Shown here in pieces: positions 1 to 7,200 of a DNA stretch of 35,589 nucleotides. The first letter of the stretch is position 1. Every line of letters begins with the position of its first letter. A model generated the notes under the pieces. That model saw nothing but the letters and a program-made list of their open reading frames with translations, had not been told where the DNA came from and searched no databases. The stretch covers positions 1-35,589 of the forward strand of contig JAICYD010000073.1 in NCBI GenBank assembly GCA_025934375.1, given 5' to 3'. The position numbers and the translations under genes were made by a program. Source of the stretch: Streptosporangiaceae bacterium (GTDB taxonomy: Bacteria; Actinomycetota; Actinomycetes; Streptosporangiales; Streptosporangiaceae).

Positions 1-177
1 CCGAAACCCTCCAGGCCCGGCCCCGGCCGCCCCCCAGGATCGAAGAACCAGCGCCCCGCCACCAGGCACGACATCGGCAAGACCGTCAAGCGAACCGACG
101 CCAAGGCCACAAAACAGCAGGTAGATAGCTTAAATAACAAGGTTAGACGGCCCGGCCGTAGAACAGCTCTTGGGTGA
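1..177 (+). CDS. Transposase C-terminal tail (partial, runs off the left edge)
   Basis: The frame beginning at base 1 is open to a TGA at 175-177 and encodes a basic, proline-rich tail containing GRPPGSKNQRPATRHDIGK followed by TVKR. A GRP(P/K)GSKN-RPA-R-D-GK segment is, from memory, common at the C-termini of DDE transposases in streptomycetes and relatives. The catalytic part lies outside the window, so the IS family cannot be named. The last 12 codons overlap the 3' end of the oxygenase gene on the other strand, so the final residues may not be the original terminus. It could be an intact element or a remnant; only the tail is visible. Confidence 0.5.
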   Translation, partial: PKPSRPGPGRPPGSKNQRPATRHDIGKTVKRTDAKATKQQVDSLNNKVRRPGRRTALG

Positions 178-964
178 GCTTGCTGAGCTTCATGTCCGGC
201 TGCTCTCCGTAGGTCAGCACCGAGTTGATCCGCGGGGACGGCCCGGTGACTGGCGTGACCCGGTGCAGGGCGTGCTGGCCGCGGAAGACCGCGAGCGTGC
301 CCGGGCTGGTCACCAGCCGGATGACGCCGCCGGGGTGACCGCGCAGGATTTCCTGGACGCCCGGGTAGTTCTCGTCGTGACTGGTCCGCAGCCCGGGGCA
401 GTACTCGAAGTCGCCGCACGCCTCGGGCTGCTGGTACATCACGGTGACGGAGAACTCACTGTTGTCGAAGTGCCAGCCGAGCTCATCGCCGTCATCGAAG
501 ATCGCGATCTCCAGGGCGTCCAGCGGGTCGGCGCTGCGGTACAGGACGGGCTTGCCCAAGACGGCGGCGATGAACCGGGTGAGGTCATCGGACTCATAGA
601 GCCGGCGGATGGGCGCGCTGGCGGGGATCTGGTCGTAGGCGATGGCCTTCTTGGCCGAATGCTGCAGCGCCGCGCGCGGATGCTCAGGGCCCCCGGAATC
701 GTCAGCCGGCTCGAAGTAGATGGTGTGCGCCTGGTCGCTGGCCCACCCCTGGGGGGCGAGCCGGCTGGCCAGGGCGAGCATCTCGCTGACGGCGGGCGGG
801 GTGAGGAATCCGGCGAGCTGGGCGAGGCCCTGGCCGCGCAGTTGCTCCTGGCACGCCTGGACTAGGTGCTGGTACGCCGGGCTGGCCGGGTCGTTGATCG
901 GGTAACGACTCAGGTCGACGACGTCGCCGTACCCGGGCGCGGGCGGCCGGGTGGTGGTGGTCAT
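143..964 (-). CDS. Fe(II)/2-oxoglutarate-dependent oxygenase (ArpA/HalD-like)
   Basis: This 273-residue protein is probably a cytosolic non-haem iron oxygenase that uses 2-oxoglutarate and O2 on a small molecule; the substrate is unknown. The iron-binding facial triad is visible as His165-Phe-Asp167 (in GWHFDNSEF) and distal His234 (in HALHRVTP), with Arg245 placed to hold 2-oxoglutarate. Because the carboxylate Asp167 is present, a hydroxylase is expected rather than a halogenase, which would have Gly or Ala there. The frame is open further upstream, but the start at 964 (MTTTTRPPAP) is preferred because AGGAG sits 8 bases before it. It is transcribed away from the Ddn-like gene; the 300-base gap between them carries a 17-base inverted repeat. 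The subfamily name is by resemblance only. Confidence 0.75.
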   Translation of the reverse strand: MTTTTRPPAPGYGDVVDLSRYPINDPASPAYQHLVQACQEQLRGQGLAQLAGFLTPPAVSEMLALASRLAPQGWASDQAHTIYFEPADDSGGPEHPRAALQHSAKKAIAYDQIPASAPIRRLYESDDLTRFIAAVLGKPVLYRSADPLDALEIAIFDDGDELGWHFDNSEFSVTVMYQQPEACGDFEYCPGLRTSHDENYPGVQEILRGHPGGVIRLVTSPGTLAVFRGQHALHRVTPVTGPSPRINSVLTYGEQPDMKLSKLTQELFYGRAV

Positions 965-1029
965 GGCGCTGGCTCCTAGGCGTCCGCCGGCCAGGTGCTG
1001 CACCCGACCCCTCACCCGAGGATGACAGG

Positions 1030-1046
1030 TGCCCTTGATCAGGGCA
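1030..1046. promoter_or_regulatory. 17-bp inverted repeat, possible operator
   Basis: Perfect 6-base arms TGCCCT and AGGGCA flank a 5-base centre. It lies about 65 bases upstream of the oxygenase start in the divergent region. No dedicated regulator gene is adjacent, so the binding protein is unknown. Confidence 0.35.
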
Positions 1047-1190
1047 ATTGCCGATGACCGAGAATGCGGGGTGAGGATCCTCGCACGGCCCCTCTGCGGA
1101 GGCCTCGCCGCGGCCGTGACTGGCAAGATCGAGCACCTGGACCGCCGACGCGCGGCGGGCGAGCGGTCTGGCTGATGGCTGGATCCCCGG

Positions 1191-1214
1191 GATGCACTAG
1201 CATCTGTGATGCAC
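1191..1214. promoter_or_regulatory. Repeated GATGC half-sites before the Ddn-like gene
   Basis: A direct repeat of GATGCAC (1191-1197 and 1208-1214) surrounds an inverted GATGC-N4-GCATC pair. A TAGCAT hexamer inside could serve as a -10 element for the rightward gene, but no -35 match is seen at the proper distance. Confidence 0.25.
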
Positions 1215-1264
1215 GTGACCCGCCCGCCACGGGGCATCCCAGCTGAGCAGAGGACGCAATCGCC

Positions 1265-1690
1265 ATGCCTGAATCCAACTGGAATCAGCAGGTCATCACC
1301 GAGTTCCGCGCCAACGGGGGCAAGGTCGGCGGTGGCTTCACGGGCGCGCCGATGGTCCTGGTGCACCATGTCGGCCGCAAGAGCGGCAAGGAGTACGTGA
1401 CCCCGCTGGTGTACCTGCCGAAGGCGGGCGACGATGGCTCGATTTACGTCTTCGCCTCCAAGGCGGGCGCGCCAGCTCACCCTGACTGGTACCACAACCT
1501 CATTGAGGCCGGGCAGACCACCGTCGAGGTGGGGTCGAGCACGTATCCGGTCACGGTCACCGAGCTGAGTGGCGACGAGCGTGACCGCGTCTACGCCGAG
1601 CAGGTCCAGCGCATGCCAGGCTTCGGCGACTACGCGACCAAGGCCGCGGGCATCCGCACGATCCCGGTGCTGGAGCTGGCTCGCCGCTAA
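1265..1690 (+). CDS. Deazaflavin (F420)-dependent nitroreductase family protein, Ddn-like
   Basis: This 141-residue protein has the compact split-barrel form and size of the deazaflavin-dependent nitroreductase (Ddn) family of actinobacteria. Members use reduced F420, or in some cases bind flavins, to reduce quinones, nitro compounds or enones. Typical motifs are visible: HHVGRKSGK followed by PLVYL near residues 36-51, and HPDWYHNL near residue 72 in the region that contacts cofactor and substrate. The ATG at 1265 follows a purine-rich AGAGGA about 10 bases upstream. A 92-base gap separates it from the HAD gene on the same strand, so co-transcription is possible. The physiological substrate cannot be read from the sequence. 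Confidence 0.85.
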   Translation: MPESNWNQQVITEFRANGGKVGGGFTGAPMVLVHHVGRKSGKEYVTPLVYLPKAGDDGSIYVFASKAGAPAHPDWYHNLIEAGQTTVEVGSSTYPVTVTELSGDERDRVYAEQVQRMPGFGDYATKAAGIRTIPVLELARR

Positions 1691-1782
1691 GGATGGCGGC
1701 CGCGGCGGCGCCGGGCACCCAGGGCGATGGCGAAGACGATCGCGGTGGGTACCCAGCCGGACCGCGACAATAGGATGCCGAA

Positions 1783-2436
1783 GTGATCAAGGCGGTCGTG
1801 TTCGACGCAGGCGAGACGCTGGTGGATGAGACCCGCGAGTACGGCACGTGGGCGGACTGGCTAAACGTTCCCCGGCACACGTTCTCGGCGGTCTTCGGCG
1901 CGGTGATCGCGGCGGGCCTGGATCATCGCACGGCATTCGAGTATTTCCACCCAGGGTTCGACCTCGCCGCCGAGCGCGAAAACCGCGTGAAAGCGGGGCG
2001 ACCCGAGGCATTCGGCGAGGCTGACCTGTACCCCGACGCGCGGTCCTGCCTGAGGGCGCTGCGGGACATGGGCATCTGGGTGGGCGTGGCCGGGAACCAG
2101 CCCTCCCGCGCCGGGAGGATCCTGCGCGAGCTTGCCCTGCCCGTCGACCTGATCGGGACCTCCGATGACTGGGGCGCGAGCAAGCCAGACCCCGCGTTCT
2201 TCCGCGCGGTCGCGGACGCCGCTCCCTGCGCGCCCGGCGAGATCGTGTACGTGGGCGACCGGATCGACAATGACCTGAAGCCCGCCAAGGTGGCCGGGAT
2301 GCGGACCGCCTTCATCCGTCGCGGCCCCTGGGGCTACATCCTGGAGCGTCACCCGGCCCTGGCCGGGGCGGCGGACTGGCGGATAAGCACCCTCGCCGAG
2401 CTTCCCGCGCTGGTCGCCAGGGCCGGGCTCAGCTGA
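1783..2436 (+). CDS. HAD-superfamily hydrolase
   Basis: A 217-residue Rossmann-type hydrolase of the haloacid dehalogenase superfamily. Motif I is VVFDAGETL with nucleophile Asp8; motif III includes SKPDPAFF, whose Lys stabilises the phospho-intermediate; motif IV is YVGDRIDNDLKPA with the metal-binding acids. Between motifs I and III is a helical cap of about 70 residues. The second Asp of the usual DxD motif is Gly10, and the motif II Ser/Thr-Asn is replaced by GNQPS, so a simple phosphatase role is uncertain. Translation starts at GTG 1783, preceded by TAGGA. Its last 8 bases overlap the 3' end of the convergent chlorite-dismutase-like gene. Confidence 0.82.
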   Translation: MIKAVVFDAGETLVDETREYGTWADWLNVPRHTFSAVFGAVIAAGLDHRTAFEYFHPGFDLAAERENRVKAGRPEAFGEADLYPDARSCLRALRDMGIWVGVAGNQPSRAGRILRELALPVDLIGTSDDWGASKPDPAFFRAVADAAPCAPGEIVYVGDRIDNDLKPAKVAGMRTAFIRRGPWGYILERHPALAGAADWRISTLAELPALVARAGLS

Positions 2437-3241
2437 AGAGCTCCGCCCAGGTGGCGGTGCGACGGCCGTGCCAGGTGGGGCCTTCGCGGACGAACGCCCA
2501 CTCGGGGTTCACGGTGGTGTCCCGCAGCGCGTCGCAGACGTCGTGGAAGACGGGAACGTCGGCGTCGGCGCACTCAAAGTAGGTGACGAAGTCGAAGTCA
2601 CCGTCCGGCGCGGGCTCGGCAGGGCTCTTGTACGTCCGCCGCAGCAGGCAGGGAATACCGGCCGCGGCGGCGAGCGCGTGACCCCGGCTGCGCATCGCGC
2701 CCGCGTCGTCGTAGCGGGGCAGGAAGTAGGTGTTCCGCTCCATCCAGTCCTTGCGCCACCACCCGGAGGTCTTGCTCATCGGGATGAGGAAGGCGTTCGG
2801 CATGGCCGCCGCGGGCTGCTGCAGGACGCGCTCGCCGTAGGCGAAGTTGAACATCGCCTGGCCGGTGTAGCCGCCCGGGCGCGCTTCCCCGGCCAGGACG
2901 CGCGGGGTGACGGCCGGGCCGAGCAGGCGGGCCAGTCCGGCGCGGAATTCGGTGACCGGCTCCGGTGCCGGGGCGGCGACGTGCACGACCACTTCGGCGC
3001 CGAGCAGTCCGGCGTCGTCGACCTGGCCGGGCGCGGCGCTGATGCGCCGCAGGTAGGAGATCGACTGCTCGGGGTCGCCGCCGCGGTCATATTCGTTGCG
3101 CAGCCCGAGGCGCTCGGCCAGGGCGGGCACGTCGGCGTCGGCCAGGGCGGCCGCGGCGGCGTGGCTCACGGCCGGGATGCTCAGGCAGATGTAGGCACCG
3201 TAGCGGAATGGGTCAAAGGAAAGGACGTCGCTGGCTCGCAT
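2429..3241 (-). CDS. Chlorite-dismutase-family (haem-binding) protein
   Basis: A protein of about 270 residues with signature elements of the chlorite dismutase/HemQ family: PMSKTSGWW (residues 154-162), then a helix with RSRGHALAAAAG whose His188 sits where the proximal haem ligand is expected, a -DFVTYFECAD- strand, and the closing WAFVREGPTWHGRR. These proteins have a double ferredoxin-like fold and bind haem or coprohaem; actual chlorite dismutation is rare among them. The frame is open up to a GTG at 3334, but that would overlap the divergent LysR start, so ATG 3241 (or ATG 3271) is preferred; neither has a strong Shine-Dalgarno. It is divergent from a LysR gene, the usual arrangement for a LysR target. 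Function is inferred from motifs only. Confidence 0.62.
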   Translation of the reverse strand: MRASDVLSFDPFRYGAYICLSIPAVSHAAAAALADADVPALAERLGLRNEYDRGGDPEQSISYLRRISAAPGQVDDAGLLGAEVVVHVAAPAPEPVTEFRAGLARLLGPAVTPRVLAGEARPGGYTGQAMFNFAYGERVLQQPAAAMPNAFLIPMSKTSGWWRKDWMERNTYFLPRYDDAGAMRSRGHALAAAAGIPCLLRRTYKSPAEPAPDGDFDFVTYFECADADVPVFHDVCDALRDTTVNPEWAFVREGPTWHGRRTATWAELFS

Positions 3242-3283
3242 GAATGGCACGCTAGCGGCGCCAGTACTCATTCGTCCAATGCA

Positions 3284-3310
3284 TAGCTTGCACGATGCCG
3301 ATGCAAGATA
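3284..3310. promoter_or_regulatory. 27-bp dyad, probable LysR operator
   Basis: The arms TAGCTTGCA (3284-3292) and TGCAAGATA (3302-3310) are inverted copies matching at 8 of 9 positions around a 9-base centre. The dyad sits in the short gap between the chlorite-dismutase-like gene and the LysR gene and ends 9 bases before the LysR ATG, where an autorepressing LysR protein would bind. Confidence 0.5.
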
Positions 3311-3319
3311 CTCATTGTC

Positions 3320-4224
3320 ATGGAACTGGATCACGTTGAGGCGTTCCTCGCGATCGCCCGGGCCGGCGGCTTCGGCCGGGATCGGTCGCGCTGCACCTGT
3401 CCCAGCCCGCGACTAGCCGGCGCATCAAGCTGCTGGAGGCCGAGCTCGGCGCGCCGCTGTTCGACCGGCTCGGCCGGGGCGTAACCCTCACCGAGGCCGG
3501 CCGGGCCTTCCTCCCGCACGCGCAGGCGCTGCTGGCCGCGATGCGGGACGGGATCGAGGCGGTCAACGCCGTGCGCGGCACCCCCGCGGGGCCCATCACG
3601 CTCGCGCTGGTAGGCACGCTCGCCGGCGGCAGCCTGACCGCGCGGCTGCGCCGGCTCTGCCAGGACCACCCGGGCCTGGACCTGCGGCTGCGGACCGCGC
3701 TCAGCGCGGAGGTGAGCGAGATAGTCCTGCGCGGCGACGCGGCCCTGGGGCTGCGGTACGGCGCGGACCCCGACCCCGGCCTGGTGTCCGTCGTCATCCA
3801 TCACGAGCGCATGGTTCCGGTGGGCCCGCCGGGGCACCCGCTGGCGCCACCCTCGCCGGGCGGGGGCGATCTCGCCGCGCTGGCCGGGCAACGGTGGCTC
3901 GCCTTCCCGGCCCGGCCCGGCCAGGGCGGCGACCCGTACGCGGCGATGCGGCAGCTTCTCGCCGCCCACGGGCTCGGGGAGGCCGAGATCCTGCCAATCG
4001 ACAGCCTGACCGCGCAAAAGCGCATGGTCGAAGCCGGCTTCGGCCTGGCGATCGTCCCCGAGAGCAGCCTCGACGAGGAGCTCCGCACCGGAGCCCTGAG
4101 CACGATCGACGCGCCCGCCCTGACCGCCAGCATCCCGGTGGCGCTGATCCGCCGCCGCAACGCGTTCCAGACGGCGGCCGCGCGGGCGCTCACCGCCGCG
4201 CTGACCGACTGGCCAGCCGCCTAG
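3320..4224 (+). pseudogene. LysR-family transcriptional regulator, frameshifted in the HTH domain
   Basis: The ATG at 3320 opens a typical LysR N-terminus (MELDHVEAFLAIARAGGFGR), but after about 20 codons the frame runs into nonsense. The expected continuation (SVALHLSQPATSRRIKLLEA) is in the frame starting at 3382. One missing base near 3377-3383 explains this: restoring it gives 301 codons, the normal LysR length. The rest is intact, with the dimer helix (FLPHAQALLAAMRDG) and an effector-binding domain from about 3590 to the stop at 4224. Either the gene is inactivated or the sequence has a one-base error. Its stop shares a CTAG with the stop of the convergent GH2 gene. Neighbour and dyad suggest it regulated the divergent chlorite-dismutase-like gene. 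Confidence 0.8.
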
Positions 4225-7200
4225 GGCGCGATGTACGTCGCCGTCACGTACTCGCCGCCGTTGCTGACGAGGCTGTAGTCGTTGTTCTCGTCGATGGCGG
4301 CGACGGGCACCGCGCCGCCGCCGGATGCCGCTAGCAGGGTGTCCACGCTGGCCGGGGCGCCGGCTGACACCGCGACAACGACGGTGATCCGGGCCTGCTC
4401 GCCCGCCGCGAGGTGCACGCCTGGCTTGGTCGTGCACATGGCGGTGGATGCCCGGCAGGACCAGCCGCTGCCGCCGGTGATCGACTTGGCGGTAAGGCCG
4501 GCGGGCAGGCTCGCGTGGAACGTGACCGGCGCGGTGGTCGCCGCGTAGCCGTCGTTGGCGACCGTGACCGTGTACGTACCACCGCCGTGGCGGCCCCTCG
4601 TGAACGGCGCGTAGAAGACGCCGTCCGCCGATGGGTACCCGGTCACGGCCAGCGCGGGCAGCTGGCCAATGGCGGTCGGGTCGGTCTTCGTGCTCGGCTG
4701 GGCGGCCCCGCCACCGGAGACGGCGGCCACGTTGGTGACCGAGGGCTGGGCGTTGCTGGCGACCGCGACCCGCAGCGTGATCGGCGGGTAGGACGCTCCC
4801 GGGGCCAGCGAGCCAGGCCGGGAGCAGGCCGGATGCGGCTCGTAGGTATTCGGCGGGGCGTTGCGGCCGGAGGCCTTCGGCGGGAGCGTCACCGGCGCCA
4901 GCGAGCATGTCCATCCGTCGCCGGCCATCTCGACCGGGGTGATCCCCGGGGGCAGGGTGTCGCTGACGACGACCTCGCCGGTCGCCGGCCCGGCGGTCAC
5001 CGCGTTGGCCACCGTGAGCGTGTACGCGTCGGCGGGGTCGCCCTGGCGGAAGCCGCCTGCGTGCTCGCTGGTCACGGTCAGGACGGGCGGGTTCGCGGCA
5101 GGTGACGCGGTGCGCGGGATGGCGGACGGTGTACCCGGCAAGATCGTGGTGGCGGCGCTGACCGAGGCCGGGTTGCCCGCGTCGCCGCCGCCGCTGACCT
5201 TGACCGTCTGGTTCCCGGTGGCGGGGGCGTTGCCCGCGACGCTGGCCACGACCGTGATCGGCGGTTCCTCACCGTTCTCGCCGGGCAGCGCGTCGTCGCG
5301 GTAGCAGGTATCCGCGGGCTCGGGCCGCGGGGACGTGATCGGGGCGAGGTTGCACGTCCAGCCGCTGCCGTACAGCGCCTGGACGCTCACGCCCGCGGGC
5401 AGCGCGGTGATCGTCGCGGTGACGGGAGTCGCGCTGTCGCCGTTCGTCGGCGCGGCGCCGGTGTTGATCACCGTGATCTCGTATCGGCCGGTCCCGCCTT
5501 CCTGGAACGCCCCGTCCACGGCGTTGTCCGCGGTGAGGCTCGGGACTCCGGCGATCGGGGTCGGGCTGGCGATCGTCGCGCGGGTCCGCGCCGGCGAGCC
5601 GCCGGCCACCGACACCGCGTTGGTCACGTGCAGCCCGTCGGTCGAGTCCTGGGTGCCGAAGCCGGTGCCGAGCGGCACCTGGACCGTCAGCGTGACCGGC
5701 GGGTAGGACTGCCCTGGCCGCAGGACGGCGGGCTTGCCGCCGGGCCCGCCGGCCTGCGGGCAGACCTCGGTCGGGTCGTTGGAGGTATCGCAGGTCCAGC
5801 CGGGGCCGCTGATGGAGACCATGGAGATGTTCGGGTCGACGATGTCGGTCAGCGTGACCGGGGTGGTTCCGTCGGTCGGCGACTTCCCGGAGTTCGTCAC
5901 GGTCAGCGTGTAGGTATCGGCGCTGTCGCCTTGCTTGAAGCTGGTCGCGGGGGCGGTCGCCGGGGAGTGCGCGACCGAGGTGATGGTCCACTGGCCGCCC
6001 CCGGCACTCGCCGTGTTGTCGGACGACACTGCCCCGCCCGGCGGGGCGGACACCACGGGCCCGGCGGGGACGGTCGCGCCCGCCTGGGGAGTCCCGTCGG
6101 CGACCCCGAAGTGCCGCAGGCCGGGCGCGCCCTGCGCGGCCCGCTGCGCGCTGACGGCCGCCGCCGTCCCGGCGGCGGGCCACGTTCCGCCCGGTACGTT
6201 CCAGCCGCCGATGCTGACGACCGGCGCCGCGCCGCCGAGCAGCGAGGACCGGTACGTGGCAGTCAGCGTCTGCGATTCACCGGGCCACAAGGTGATGTCG
6301 TTATCGCTCCAGGTGATGGGGAGCACCTGATTGTCGCCGGCCAGCGCGGTGCCGGCGGCGGTGCCGCGGCGAACGTCGGCGCGGACGAAGAACGCGACGG
6401 CCGGGTTGGCGGCTGGGTTGGTGATCGTCACGCTGGTGGCGTCCGCGCCGCCCGGGCCCGTGGTGGTGGACGCCGCCACCTGAACCGGCTCAGATGGCAG
6501 GCTTCGCAGGGCGGTCAGGTTGGCGTACTGGCTCAGTGGCGCGCCGTTGTTGGCCTGCGGGTTGCCCTCGGTGGAGGTCCAGTCGGTCACGTCGGGCTGG
6601 GTCGACTGCCAGTAGACGTTGCGGTCCACGATCGTGGGGCCCTGGCGCAGGATCAGCTCGACGAAGTAGGCCTTCGCCGGGGCGGGCGGGGTGGTCGCGG
6701 CGGGCACGCGGGGGGTCAGCACGCCGTTCGCGACCTGCTGGGATACCAGGGTTAGCGGGTGACTGGTGCGCTGGCTGTTAAGCAGCGTGCCGTCGCTGGC
6801 GTAGACGCGCGCCTCGACGGACAGCCCGCGCTGGCTGGCCCCGGTCAGGTTGTCGACGGTGACGCCTCCGGTGTCGGACGCGTAGAGGACGTGGAGGCTC
6901 TCGTTGCCCTTCTTGGCGCCGAAGTAGCCGCCCGCCTCGTCGTAGTCGTAGTTGTAGAGGTCCCACAGCAGCGTCGGCCAGCCCTTGTTCAGCTGCCAGT
7001 AGATGGTGCCGGTCGAGGGGGTGGAGCCGTTGTCCCAGTGGTCGATGAACGCCTCGAACTGGGCGCGGGTGTCCTCGTAGTTCTGGACCTGGGCCTCGGT
7101 GACGTACTGGGCCAGGCTGGTCCACGCGCCGTACCGGCCGCTGACCGCGGTGTCGAGGTTGTCCAGCGTCCCGAACGAGTAACCCGAGTGCGACCCGTCC

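Larger units (their letters stand above)
965..1264. other. Divergent intergenic region, no gene
   Basis: These 300 bases separate the oxygenase start from the Ddn-like start and must hold both promoters. I see two operator-like elements (listed separately) but no convincing -35/-10 pair and no good short gene. Several frames stay open through here, but only as GC-driven shadows of neighbouring frames. Confidence 0.6.

Noticed and set aside
4221..4224. CTAG shared by the stops of the LysR and GH2 genes on opposite strands
   Set aside because: Any CTAG gives TAG on both strands; a tight convergent end is not unusual in this genome.
5628..6755. 375-codon plus-strand frame opposite the GH2 repeats
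   Set aside because: Shadow frame of the DUF11-like region, low-complexity Arg/Gly composition.
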